Positions 23,306 through 37,400 of a stretch of DNA of 64,000 bases are shown here, piece by piece (within the stretch, counting starts at the first letter, position 1; each line of letters starts with the position of its first letter). Made by a program: the position numbers and the translations under genes. A model generated the notes under the pieces. That model worked only from the letters and a program-made list of their open reading frames with translations. It ran no database searches and was not told where the DNA came from. Source of the DNA: Auanema rhodensis (taxonomy: Eukaryota; Nematoda; Chromadorea; Rhabditida; Rhabditidae); NCBI GenBank assembly GCA_964057225.1, contig OZ059894.1, forward strand, positions 16,088,476-16,152,475. The letters are read 5' to 3'.

Positions 23306-25695
23306 TTAGGTAGCTGCTTTCTTTGGAGTTGTCTGTTTACTTCCTGGATTAGCCTTTTTAAGTTGTGAATGTTCTTCGTCACTGATGTCTGAGGGCATCA
23401 CGCAATCCTGTAGGCTAAATAAATTCACCTTTAAAATAGGTCGAAATACCTTTGTTTCAGGGAGAAACACAAGTAGTATTGCCCCAATGCCGCATAATAA
23501 TCCAACAGTTACAAATTTGATATAACTTGTGCCAGTAGCTTCAGACCCCTAGTAATGCTTGTTAATTTTTTTGGAAGAAATATACTGACAATATGTTTGA
23601 ACAGAGGGGCTAAAATAATTCCTAAACTTTGAGGAACGTTTATTATCGAAAATGCAAACGATCGCACTGAAGTAGGCATCATTTCCGAAGCATATATTGG
23701 ATGAATAGTATATGCAATGCTAAAAATTGAAATCAATAAAGATTGAAGTCCATGTCGATTACCTGTTCACAAACTTCCCAGCTAACATGAAGCATGTAGG
23801 AGCCCAGGCAGAAGGTGAATCTGAATACCCGAATAGTTGAATATATTTTTGAGAATTTTACTTGTAAAGAATGGCGCGACTGCCAACAAAACTCCTTGAA
23901 GGACGAGAGAAATGCCAATCACTTCCCTTCTTCCAAAATAAAGCATAAGAGGTATAACGATAAGTCCTCCTATAAGATTACAAAGATTAAGAAACTTTCT
24001 AGCTACATATTAATAAATTGTACCTGGAATTTCAACAAATGCTGAAAGCATGTAGGCTGTAAATCTGTCGCTACTTAAGTCTACAGACATAAATGATATT
24101 CCAAAATAGTACAATGCTAAACAGAACCTAAGAAAATGTTTAACAGCGAGCGTATAGGTGCTTACTGGATATATCCATTAATTGCTAAATATTTTCTTAT
24201 TGTGGCATTCTTAAAGACTATTATTGGTTCTTGCTTAACTTCTTCATCTTGAGGTGCGCTGTCACTATCCAAACAGTCTTGAATATTGATCTCACAGTTA
24301 CTCCATCTAAAATATATATTTAATTTGCATAATTAAATTATGATTACTTGTTTGATGTTTGAATGTACTGCTTAATTTCTTTGCTTCTTTTTTTCAATAC
24401 TAGCCAATGAGGAGACTCTGGCATCCAACTGAAACTATGATTTAAAAGATTTAGTAGAAAAAATCTTTACTAAAAATAAAGTACGAAGAAAATCCCAGGA
24501 AATGATATCATCATATACATCCATCGCCACTCATGAACAAATAAAGATAACAAACCAACCTGGATAACCGTTTGAATACTTATTTTCGAATAAAAAACTA
24601 ACATAAAACATTCCAAGTGCCCACGCAAGAGTGTAAATAAGAGATATCCAAGCTCGACAGTGAGTAGATATAAGTTCACAGGTTAAAATAGCAACAATAG
24701 ATATATATGTCTGTAATGATCAAAATACGTATGTTTTTGAATGAGTTTAAATGACATCGCTTGCTCCCCCGATGATAAATCGACAAAGAAGAAACAATTC
24801 AAAGTTAGGAGACAAGGCTGCCAAAATATTAACAACAAAGCTAAAATCATATTAATGTTTCATCACAGATATATCAAATATTTTTAGCATACGCTATTGT
24901 TAAGGAACCCAAAAGTACAGGTCTACGCCCAATTCTATCAGCTAGAGTGGATGTGAAAGGAACAGTAACAATAGCTCCTTTAAAAAATCTTAAACAATGT
25001 ACGGTTAGACAACATCGCTTACCGATAGTAAAAAATATAATTGAAGCTTCTTTCCAGAAGTAATGCTTACATGTCAGTCCAAACTCTAGTACTATACTCG
25101 TTACTGGTTCACTATCACGTAACCTAGTGAAGTAATGTTAAGAAATAAGCGTTGCCCTCAAAATTACATTAGTGTGGTGTGTGATGTTTCGCCACATTGC
25201 TGTCGAGAAGACGTGTTGGTTAACCAACAGCTTTCATCTATATCTACGAGTGTATTCGTAACCTAAATCTACTGCTAGTTTAATTTCAAATGCAGCGAAA
25301 CTCTTACAGACTCTGTGCAATTCATAAAAGGATTTAATTGTATATAGCTCATAACATATACAGTTGAAGCATATGTGAAGTTCAATAACTGGCATAACAA
25401 ATACCCAAAAGCTTGATATCTAATGACATGAATCGAACTATTCGACTTTATATATAAAGGTTACCTCCCGCATACTCCATAAGAATCAACAATCTTATTT
25501 GCATCTAAATGTTTATATATCCGTTTTCTTTGATTCCTTTGTCGATAAGAAATATAATGATACCTTGACCCTATATTCTAAATTCAAAATCCTTAGTAAG
25601 CATTTAGAAATCACACAACCACTCACCGATGACAGCATATTATAAATGATTACCGAAACTGATTGAAATGGTCCCAACAAGAAAATGTACAACAT
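23306..25695 (-). CDS. SLC22-like major facilitator (organic ion transporter)
   Basis: A multi-exon minus-strand gene ending with TAA at 23306-23308. A first transmembrane helix is followed by a large extracellular loop with several Cys residues and N-glycosylation sites (NFTYAS, TNTSSRQQC). The MFS signature is in the loop after TM2 (STLADRIGRRPVLLGS). Later helices include FELFLLCRFIIGGASD, EWRWMYMMISFPG with WMPESPHWLVLKKRSKE (the PESPRWL-type motif of SLC22), and YFGRREVIGISLVLQG. The end is IYASEMMPTSVRSFAFSI, FLPETK and a short Lys/Ser-rich tail. These marks fit organic cation/anion transporters of the plasma membrane. The substrate is unknown. The start at 25695 is the first ATG of the first helix; the reading frame is open further upstream, so the true start may differ. 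Confidence 0.82.
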
Positions 25696-28600
25696 TTCTT
25701 TTAGAAATTTGATTTGACATGAATTGAGAATAATATATGTATTTATAGTTTTTATTTTCCATATTTCTTGGAAACAAAGTAATATGATGATAGTCTTAGC
25801 AAAATAATATTCAATTGCTGCAAAATTTGAGGATTGTCTACTTGTCTAATGTAGGATTAGTTAAAGAATATAATCTATGAAAATCAAAAAATTCTATTAT
25901 GGTTTGTGAATAATTTTTTCATAGGAAATAGAAATATAGTATGGCTTTGAAAAAATATTAATATTCTAGGGTTTAAAGTATATCTATTTTGGTTATTCAC
26001 ATCATTTTGATCAATGTTTAATGATTGCTTTTCATGCAAAACTTGGTCGTCCAACTTCTTTTTCACGGCTAGACATGGATGAATGACCATTTTATAATAA
26101 CCAAATTCGGCTTTTGAACTTTCTTAATATCCTCCAGGAATAACTAAGAGTTATGACGTTTGTATTTATAAATGGATAATGCATATTTTTGCTAATAATT
26201 GAACGTTATATGGTAAGATTTGTCTTCTTGAAAAAATGCTTAACTAATTTCTCCCTGACTGACCTTTTCAAGGGTGATTTCATGATAAATTTAGAGATCC
26301 GAATCTTTTGAGTTATTCACAGAGTTCTGGATCTTAAATAGGTTGACATTCTTCCGCCTTCTTATCTTTTTCTTCGAAATGCCTTTTCATTTCGCCTGAC
26401 TTCTGGTTTTTGTTGTCTAATTTTTGACATATCAAAGCAAGCCATTAAAAAATGAAGCGTATTTTTTTAGTTGATTTTGATACTTGCAGCTTGAGAACTG
26501 GTTGAAAATGCAATTCAATACTGAAAGCTGTTATAGGTTTTTTCTGATATTAAATTTGCACAAGACTTATAATCATATAGTATATATTCTATTAAATGAA
26601 TTTTGAAAATATATATTCACATAAGTACATATTAGTATGCTTAGGCTTTCATCTTAGTTGGAAATATTAATAAAAATTTATTCTTATTCGCTGTTTATAT
26701 TTTAACTTCAAAAAGGTTGTCCCTGAAATATTTTCTCATCTTCGTTTCGTGGCTGAACTTAAAAATATTTTTGCCGTACTTGTGATTTAGTAATTGTTTT
26801 CTATAGTGAAAGAAAAAAAGGCACAAGCGATCTACTTAATTCTAAAAAAAAGAATTGAAGTCTCTTTAGAAAGAAGTGAAAAAAAGGAAATCAGCCCAAC
26901 AGTATCAACATCTTATTCTTCTATAACTTTTCATCATTTTGAAGAATTTGGATACAAACCTAATGGTTTTTTCTTTTTTTGCTGCAATGTTCTATAACGC
27001 TCCCTTTTGAAGGAAATTGAGTTTCTTTTTTTCTCAAATCTTTCAGTGAAGCAATATTTTCCAAATATAACGTATAACCTCAAAACAGTTCATTTATTTC
27101 ATCTTTTTTTGAATTTATACACATTGAATAGACATTGAAAAACCATGTCTAAATCTGATGCTTTTTCGAAAAATATTATACATCACTGAAATATTTCGTT
27201 AGCTTTTCTTGATTTTTTCGGTAAATATTTCTACATACATTCGCTTGTTTCCGTTTCAAATTGAAGCGTCATAGACCATGATAACTTCTCGTCGTATTAT
27301 CCGTAGTCATAGTTTAGTATGACTTGAATAACTTCACATAAAGGTTATATCATAACCTGAACTCTTTGATATATTACAATGCAGAAGAGACCGACTGTCA
27401 TTTTATCCTCAATGTCCCTCTCATACATTTTCAAAATTTCATTTATATTTTGGTAAAGCAGTTTGATACAAAGTTGTTATTATTATATATCGATGATCTT
27501 CTTAAGATATTATCTGTGAGTTCAAGTTTTCAATCCATATACAGCAATCTAGTTGACAACATTTCCTGAAATTTTCTTAAAATATCATGTTTGCTAGACT
27601 GATCCGAGTACTATTTTAGATTTCAGATGATTAGGGTCCTACACTAGCCTTGTTCTTGAATTTTGAAATCTTCCACTTCATTCTTCATTTCTTTGTGTCC
27701 TTTGAAAAATAGAATAGAATGTTATATTAATTTGAAATAATTGTTTATCTAGAGGTAAAACAAGAGCTTTGATCATTATTATCAGATATGAAGTAACACA
27801 GATGTATTGTGGTGTGATAATATAGGAAATGTTTCTTTATCGTATATTTTGTGTATAATTAAATATAAAATTACAAAAAGTTTAGTATTATTATACATTT
27901 CTATTCCTTATAATTTTTTAATAATTTTTGAGATTCTTTCACCTTGAATACTTTTGTTCTTTGTCTAAATATAAAAGAAAGAAATGTTTTTTGTTTCAGA
28001 AACCAAATGACAGCATATTCATTTTGACTCAAAGTACTTCTTATCCTTATATTGCTGTCAACGATGACAACAGACGAGTTTCTCTTGTCCTCTTGGCTTT
28101 TCTAGCCTCCGGCTCTGGCTTCAGGTCGGACTCAATTTCCATTATAAACATGAAAAACAGCGTTCATTTGCATGTCTAAAATAAAAAGAAAATAAAAGAA
28201 AATTTATTTAAAAGCCGTATTAGTTTCTGTCACATCCTATATGTATGTTCCTTATTTTGATTTTGCTTGATTCTCGCGTCATTCGTATGCATTGTTTGTT
28301 TGTTTGCTTTCCAGAAGTGTTCAATGTTTTCAAACATTAAGCTTGACTTTCATACTTATCTTTATATGCTCGAAATAGAAATATCGTCGTTCTAAACACG
28401 GATTTTAAGGACCATATAAGGGCAATCGTCTCTTTTTCTCGAATATCTGTGGCTTTAAAAAAAACATAATATGAACATATACGTATCATCTTCATTTGCT
28501 TCGTTTTTCAAATAAATAACTACTGATATGAACATTTGAGAATTTCTATATTTTTGAAAACATTTTTAGTTCAAATTACCAGATTATACGAAGGGAATTT

Positions 28601-30271
28601 CTTATATTCTTTAAACAGTTTATATATTTTTCTTTTTCACTTGTTATGTGAATACTTAAGAGTACAAAATTTGCCCTATGATTAATTACAACCCTTACTA
28701 CTACTGGCTTCATCTCTTCCTTTCTCTCTCTCTCTATATCCGTTTTCAATTTTTAAATTTGATTCAATATAAGTCTTTGTCAATTATAAGAAATTCATAT
28801 TTAACCAAATACTTCAAGATTTTATAAAGATATTCATTTCTTCTTATTATATTCTCTGAGAATTAAATGCTTAACATCACGTAGTGATGGAACTCTAACT
28901 CTAATGAAAAAATTAAAAAGAATTTTGTTTTGAAAGTTACTCCTTGTCTCAGTTTTTTCTTTATTTCCATGCAGTTCTTCTTTCTTTTTCTTCTTACAAG
29001 TGTTTAAGTTTAACATTTCGTCATAAACTTATAATTAACTTTAACAAAATAAACCAATGAAATATGAAAATAACAGAGTTTTGAAAATAAGAGGACTGGA
29101 CGATGAGAGAGATAAAGAGACAGATATTAGATCTAACTTAAACGACATTCATATGGATTTCTTCAAGTTTCGAGTGGCTGCCTCGTATCTGAGAAAGTGA
29201 ATTGTGGATGATGTCATGTAAATTGTATTTTTCTATTTCTCTAGTTCTCTGTATATATCAATAATTCTTACTCCTCTCTTCTTTATTTGCTATATCTTAA
29301 AGCATTGAGTGAAAAGGAGAAAAATGAAAGTTAGAGAGGGTGAATGAAGCATGAGGTTGGTTATAGTATAGGAAAGAAGAAGTGAGCTTTTCCCAATTAG
29401 ACGTTTGTCTGCCAAAAATAGTTAGTAGAAAACTTTGAACGAAACGAAGAAAGGCATATCATTTGATTTTTCATCTTCCTGTCTCTTTTTATTATTTGAT
29501 TCAACAAACCTATATGAATTTACATATATATATATCCTTATAACCATAGCATACATGTTTATATATAGAAAAAAACCTCAATATAGAGTATTACGTATAT
29601 GTTCATACATGCATACATCTATATGAAATATGCATTGCAGTTTTCTTTATATTTTTCCTCAAATTATTGTTACGACAATGACGTTCCTGATCATCATAGT
29701 GATGTACTAATTGTCTGAACTCTGGTTTTAGCTAAGACATCGGAATGTTTTTAATTCTTCATTTTTTAAAATTCTTCTATTTTTTTTGTATTATTATGAG
29801 CTTGATGATCATACGAACTGACACAGAACTTTAAACGAAAGGCTAACGAACTACATAGTTTCATGCTTACAACGAATCATCACAAGTGTGATTAGTTAGT
29901 TGGCAAATCAAAATATTTCCCATAGCGCTCAACCTCTGAACTTCAGTTTTTCGTTTCTTATTCATCTTGCTTAGTCCTTATTCAATAGTTCTATATGATT
30001 TTTGACAATCAACAACGTTTTCGAAAGGCGTTAGGAGCATTTTTCAATATGTTTATGAAAATAATTGATCTTTTATAGTTCAAAGATGAAACAATTAACA
30101 ATGAGGAAAAAGAAAAATAGTCTGCAAGATGCTGTATATTCAAATGTTTTTTGTTGTTTTAATTTGTTGAGCATTTGATTTTTTGTATAATATCACAAAT
30201 ATTCAGAATATATAACTACATAACTTAACTTTGATTCAATTAATTTTTTTCCTTTTAAACCAAAACGATCG

Positions 30272-30420
30272 ATGTTATGACCTGTGTCAAAGGAATATAT
30301 TGAACTTTGGAGGATTGCCCCCAGAGAGTCAGAAATCATCCTTCTATAGGATGAGATAAAACTTAAGATGTTCTAAAAAAAGGTATTGAAATAGAGAAGC
30401 TTCACTTCAGGTCATAACAT
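30272..30420. repeat. 149-bp element bounded by 13-bp inverted repeats
   Basis: ATGTTATGACCTG at 30272-30284 is matched exactly in reverse by CAGGTCATAACAT at 30408-30420. No target-site duplication is visible on the flanks, and the internal sequence is unremarkable. It could be a worn small DNA-transposon relic or a chance palindrome. The repeats include AGGTCA, a nuclear-receptor half site. Confidence 0.35.
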
Positions 30421-30791
30421 GGAGGAAGAAAAAATTAAATCTTCTAAGGTCAACTAGTATCCCCAAATTGGAACTCACATGCCGATATGCAGTGTATATG
30501 CAGGAAAGTGCAAGCGAAAAGAGGGAAGAAGAAACTTTCGAAGGATACAACTTAGTTCTGTTAAATGGAAAGCAAGTATTTGCATGATTTATCCACGTTT
30601 TTCTTGAAACTTTAAAAAAGAAGCTTTTGACAGGTTTTTAAAATATCTCCTCAAAAGCTTCCTTCTTCAATAGATGCTTGTATTTCGAAATAAAAAGTAA
30701 AGGAAAAAATTTGCTTTCAAACATTTATATTTTTAGATATTTTGGATATTTGGATATCTCATAAAACACTTTTTCTCTCTCTCTCTATTCC

Positions 30792-30793
<2 letters not shown>

Positions 30794-30831
<38 letters not shown>
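30794..30831. repeat. (TC)n microsatellite
   Basis: An almost pure CT dinucleotide run of about 38 bp, preceded by a second shorter run near 30773-30786. Confidence 0.9.
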
Positions 30832-30833
<2 letters not shown>

Positions 30834-33800
30834 TTCACAATATACAACTATATAAGACCTACACATATTTATTTTTCTATATACACACGTATGTATATAC
30901 TTTTTAAAAGATTTTAGAATGAGAATATAGATTGAGAATGAGAAAAAGAAAAAGATATATTTAAGTCAATTGTTATCAGGTGCAGTTAGCTGTATAATAG
31001 AATTTGAAAATAAATCTTGTTCTTTGATTTTCAAAAATCTTTTTTCGTTTCTCCTATCCATTTTTTCTATATCTTCCATATGTCATCATGATGTTTGCTT
31101 GCAGCTCATAAAATTACATTTTGCGTCAAAGGACTATGTAATTCGTTGGAGAAAATTGGTACTGAAGTTCTATGAGTGCTATTTCTAGGTTTTCAAAATA
31201 TTGTTGAACTTTGTTCTTCTTAATTTTAGATTTTTTCTGATGTCATGTTGATATCTTTTACTATTTTTTAGAAAATGCACTCTGAATCTCTGACTTGTTG
31301 TCATGTAAAGTGGTCTTCTCAATATATGTCTCCTTCTATCAAGCCCCTTTCATAGCCCACACACTTTAATTTCTTTTTTTTTTACTTTTTTGAACTAAAT
31401 TCCGAAAATAAACACGTGCATACGTGTGGAATTAATCAGCAATAACCAAACTTTACTCTGATATTTTTTTTAGAAACATTTAATGCTTTAACTATAGTAA
31501 TCCGGAAATATTCTATTAATATAGCGTAAGCATTAGCAGCGCTAAAGATGACGCATGCTTTACAAGCTGCTTTTAGGATTAAGACTCAAAATGTGTGAAA
31601 CATCTGACTAATTGTATTTTTCTTTGCTACTCATCATCATCATCGTCATCTTCTTCTTCATGCGTATCCGTTCCTTTTATTTTTCTAGCTCGTGATCATC
31701 ATTTCTTGAAGAATCCTTTTAAAATCTACAGACCAAAAAACTTTTAAGCAGGAGTGGTAGTAGGTTGGACTTCTAGTTCTGATCTCTATTTATTTCGAAA
31801 ATCCAAAAGACCGCCTGTGAAAATCTTTCTCAATCTTTCAGATCTTTTACCAAAATCTCGAACAATTTTCTGAAATGGAAAAATGAAAACCAATATCTTT
31901 GCAACATTTGAAATTCATTTAAAATTCCAGCTTCCTCTACTATGATAACTATTATTATTATTTAAAGTTTTGAATAGCTATCCTATCTTACTTTGAAAAA
32001 TTAATAATATGTAGGCATGGATCACATTCAAGCGTATTGCAAAATTTTGAAATATGGCAACCAATTACTTTATAACTAATTTACTTAATGATGTCTCTAT
32101 TGATATCATCCATTCATATTGGCATATCATTCAGATATTCATATAAACCCTTTCGAAATGCGAAGTTTGCTGCTCGAAGGGTCTGCTTCAACAACTTGCC
32201 AATTCATATTTAACTCATCTACGGCTCAAAACGCTAACACTATCTACCAATTTATTTTTTATTTTTTTTAAAGATCTCGTTCATATTAGATAAATATTAT
32301 ATATTTATAAATATTCAGCTGAACGAATGATCAATTGTACAGCTGCAAGATAAACTTTCTTATAGTCAAAAAAGAACTATTTATTATTTATATTATTATT
32401 TTGCTATTTATTATTTCGATTACAATATATGTATTCTTATACATTCTCATCTATTTTACGTATTTGATACTCTTTTTGATGTAAAAGTTAGAAGTTATTT
32501 TCCTGATTCATTTGTTTATTTTCTTGGAAAACAACCACTCTGTGCGAATGTGTGTAAATGAAATACATAGTGCCACCTATTATGCATGTTCAACGTGATC
32601 CACGTGAAAATTAGCATATCATTTTGGTTGAAGCTATTATAATACTTATGATAAATCATAGTTTTATATAATCTTATGAAAGATAATAAATTAATTAATT
32701 ATTTGAAACCTTTTAAGTTTCTTATGGGTTTTTATCTTGCAATATACTAAGTGAATACTATGCCTAACTTCATCTATACACCAATTTTATAAATTCTAGT
32801 TTTTCTTTTTCCATTTAAAGAGAATCTAAGCTGCAAATTTAAACATGGACTACTGAAGTGATACAAATAAAGCGTGCTAGAAAAATCACTTCCTTAAGTT
32901 AAAGTTGCCGAAAAATCCTTATAATTTATTTAATCTTTCAAAAGTCATTCCAATTATTTTTTAATATGCATATACAAAGAAAAAAAGACAGAAATGTAGA
33001 CATTTATCTTTTTCTTACTTGATTTTAAATTTTACTACTTTATATGATTATAAGATGAGTTGTCCCTCGAATTCAAATAATTTTTCATCTATTCTCCTAT
33101 TATGTGGAAGAAGTAATAGCTGAGAGTTATGGTTGCTGTAGGAGAAGAGACAAAGAGTGAGAAAGATTTAGTATAAAACAGCGAAATAAAGAGGAGTAGA
33201 CAGTGAAAAAGAGAGATAGAGAGAGAGAGAGTAGTTGGTAAGTAGTAGAAGAAAATATGGCACAAGCTTGTCTCCTCATCTATGTACTCGACTCGCTTTT
33301 CAAGTCTCTTCAGTTCATGTTCTTTGTCATATCTTGGAAATCAGAAGCTAATTTTGTCTTCTGACCATCACATCAAGCATTTCAATGTTGTAATGCTTAT
33401 GGCCCATGATATGGGATGATGTTTAATGTCAAAGAATCAGAAAGTAAAATTAAACTATGGCTTTATAGAGTTTCTTTAATGACCGTTTCTATTCCTGTAT
33501 CAGATTCTTCTCAACTGAGTTAACTATTGGATTTCAAGAACCTTTAAAGAGAATTAAAAAGAAGGAGAACTAGAGTGAGGGGAATGATGAACAAGGGGGC
33601 CACATCAACTACTTGTACTTCAACTATACGATAGAAATTTTCAAAATACTATGATAAATATTTTTGTAAGAACAAACAATGCTATTAAAGGAAAATGCGT
33701 CTAGTCAATTTAAAGATAAATCCAACTAATGTGAAGAAAAACAGTTCGTTAAAACTGATCTTATTGGTGATAATTCGCAAGAAGCTCATTTGATGATGCT

Positions 33801-34449
33801 ATCTAATGAGACTATCTATATTGAGCCAAGGGAGCTCGAAGAATAATGTTTTTGAGACTTTATGAAAAAAATCTTTGTCTCATAATGAATTCGAAGTATT
33901 TTTCATTAATTTTTTCCCGTAAAATAATATTTTTTATCTCTCATCTTTGCTTGAAGCTTTCAATATTCAGTTGTAGTCGTCTATATAACCTCATTGATTT
34001 GCTGTGCTCAATCTATCAAGTTAATAAATGACTATAATACTTATATTATACATATAATATGAATAATTATGAGTTAGAGTGAGATGATGTTGAGAGGAAA
34101 ACTATTCAAACAAACTTGTCTTCTTCTTTTACTTCTTTTACTGAACTTAATTTTTATTCTTACTTTGTTTCCTGAGCATGAGAGTATGTGAATTTTAAAA
34201 ATTTTAAATAGTCATTTGTACCTTATTTCTAAAGTATGTTTTTCTAATTATTCATTTAAACCGCTTATTCTTATTCATTCAGTTTTGCCTACCTTTGTCT
34301 ATGATGTTTTGAAATATTTTGCCTCTTTATCTCTTTCTCTCAAAACTTTCACAAGATTATATTTTTAGGCAGATCAATACTTTGAAGCATATCAAATCAT
34401 CTGCTGAAAATAGTTCATTACTTGATATTACTGTTTCAAATCTATTAAA

Positions 34450-37400
34450 ATGGGAAACGAACAATCCTTTAATTCTGTTGATACTATGAAAACTGGAAGC
34501 CGACGAAGTCTGGATGCTACTCTACTACGACAAGTAAGAGATTTTCCTAATTTTAATAAATCACTTGTGACGTTTAAACAATGATGTCATAGTTTTTTAG
34601 TTAGTTTACTGGTTTATTTATAAACATGCGTATATACATGTATGTGTAAATATTAGATAAATTCGAATACATTTAAAAGTAAAAATAAGAAAAATCAAAA
34701 ATAGTAATCAGATAATTCGTTTTGTTAACCTGTTCCTCTTATTTTTGAGCACAGAGCACAAAGTAGTGTGGCGTATCTGATGTTATATTTCAAGAAATGA
34801 GACACTTCGGCGTGTTTACTAGTTTTCTTTGCAATTTTTTTTTAAAAAATATTAAGTTAATTCCAAATAAATTCAAAAAATTTAAACAATTGTCTAGTTT
34901 TTTTTAATAGTTTTTGATCTTTGCATTTATTCATCAACCCTTGTCATCAGCATTTCGAAGTCAAAGTTCTCTTTGGAACGTGGGGTTCGTTGTCCTCAGA
35001 CATCCTTTCCTCGGTCTCTTTTTGATAATTGGCTCATAAGAAGGACTAGGAAAGTTCGAAAAAGGAAGGACAAGATCTAGTAACAATCGGGGATTAAACA
35101 GAGTTGGAAGAACAAAGTTGCTGTCAGCGGAAGAAGAAGCTTCAGAAGCTTTTAAACGCGTCCGCCTCATCATCATAGGCTTGAATAAGTGTACGTGCTC
35201 AACTTCTGACTCTGACCTATCATTCTAACTCTAATACGAAATTTAAATTTTATTTTTGAATTTATGACTTGATTGTTTTCTATCGCGAAGTTAACTTTTG
35301 GGTTCTAATATAAAGAATCAAAAATAATAAAGACTTTGAAGATATTTTAACATAAAAGTTTAAAAGATTTCCCTGCTTATCCAAACAAACAATGTTTTTT
35401 AACATTAAATTTTTTCAAGCATAAAGCTAATTTCTATTGAAATATTACATCATTTTTCGAACATTTTCTCAATAAGCTTTAAAGAATTATTCAGCTTCAT
35501 TGACTTTTTAAGAATAAAAAAAGGTTATTTATCAAAAAAAATCATAACTATGCCATATAAGATTCAGAAAATAAATCTTAATGTTCATAGCACATTGGGG
35601 TACTTCATATCGTTCATCATATTGTTCATTGGGACACAAATACCAACAACACTTCCTTTGATTTTTGCTATTTCTTCAAAATGTATTTTATATAATATAT
35701 TCGAAAATATGACATGAATATATATTATATTTAGTTAAAAGATAGTCCTATTTCTGGAAACAAAGTGATAATATTGATAGTAAGTACTCATAAGGGAGTA
35801 GAAGAATGTGAATGTAAAAATCTTCATGTATGTCAACAGAATGATGAAAAGGGGACGATTTATTTTATAGCTAAATTACATAGCTTCATCTGTTGGCATT
35901 TATTTATGATTCACCATAGAAGAAAGGAGAAATAAAAAAAAGAAAAGAGAATAAGAGAAGGCGAGAGAGTAAGATGGAAAGAGAACGATAGGAGAAAGCT
36001 CCTCTTGTCGTTGTCTTCGTTGTCGTCCTATCTTCGTTATCCTCATGATGCTCTAAGATCCAACTCAGTTCTTCTATTTTCTTTTAGCTGTGCTCATTTT
36101 TCTTGCCAATAACTTCATAAAATTTTTTTAGTTTGCTTGTATAAGGATTACATTACAAATTAATTTCATGAATTTTGCAAGATTTACAGGCTTATTTTCC
36201 TTCTAGCTGTTTTTTTTGCTAATCAAGTGCAATTCCGTCCTATGCTTCACCTATTTTAGAAGGTGTTTCATGCATGGAAATATGGCTGACAGGAAGAAAA
36301 TTAAGGAACAAGTGCATAACTGTGTTATTCTCTTACAAATCATCTAGAATAGTAATTATGCAATTCTAACCTATACTTTAAAAGAATGTCAAGTTTTGGA
36401 AGCTTGAGAAGAGGGTAAAATGATTCCAGTTATGTTTGTCTATTTTCGTAGATTTGTCATGGGTCAACACACTCAACTACATTTTTACAAAAATATTACA
36501 TCATATTTAATTTTTTTAAGGGGAATTCTTGTGCGGTTTTGCGAAAAAAATAGTTGTTTTGAATTTTTACGTGAAGTCCACGTGTATTATGCAGCCTATT
36601 TCATCTTTTATAATGTTGAGAGCGGTTGTTTGTTCGTTTTTCTATAATTTTCTATATAAACTAGTTATCAACGTCTTCAATATTTTGATCTTAAGCCTTT
36701 TCCGTTTAGTGATTCTTTGGCCATTTGGTATAGTCACATCTTTCTCCAAAATGCTGATACTATGACAAAAGGGTGTGGTAGTAAATTTGACGAGAGTAAC
36801 GATTTAATCTGGTAATGGCGTCAGATTTCCAAAGTAACACTTTTAAATCTTTTCGAAGCTCACCAATACTGAAATCTAACTCTCAGTTGAAATTGTCATA
36901 CTTTTTACTGACTCATTCTATATAAGAATCAACCATCAAAGTTTTTGTTACCAAAAATCAAGTATTTCCTCACATTATCTAAATTGAAACTTGTATGGAA
37001 AGCTGAAACCCGAAGAAGAAAGTTCTTTTTTTTTTTCAAATTTTCACCAGCCTATTTGAACATCTTTTCGACCCCATTGCTATCCCCTCCCCGTCTCCGT
37101 GACATTCGAACTTTGGGAGGGGAACTCATTCTGTTTTCTTTCTGGCTCTTACCTCATTTCAGTTTGTTTTTTTTTTGTGAATAATAGAGAAAAAGAGACT
37201 AAAAAGAACAAAATATGTTCCGCATCATACCTGACGAGCCTGTTTTCTCGATATATTGCAGAATTCACATGTCGCTTATTGGTCTTTTGCGAGCATATTT
37301 TATTTATATTTCTATGCATTCCTTTCCTTGTAACAAACTAAAATATTATCTAAGCTATTCACCTACAGTTTCTTATCTTCTACATTTTTGAGTTTTTATA

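Larger units (their letters stand above)
25696..34449. other. Long AT-rich intergenic region (8.7 kb)
   Basis: No exon set with frame and domain continuity was found on either strand. Open frames here are short, low-complexity and lack splice context. The region holds TC/GA microsatellites (30794-30831, 33217-33232), a 13-bp inverted repeat pair (30272-30420) and a paired ACGT motif near 32591-32610. It probably contains upstream control DNA of the globin and transporter genes. Confidence 0.5.

Noticed and set aside
27928-28179. Plus-strand 83-codon ORF in the gene desert
   Set aside because: It has an acceptor-like TTTCAG inside, but no neighbouring exon keeps the frame and no domain is visible.
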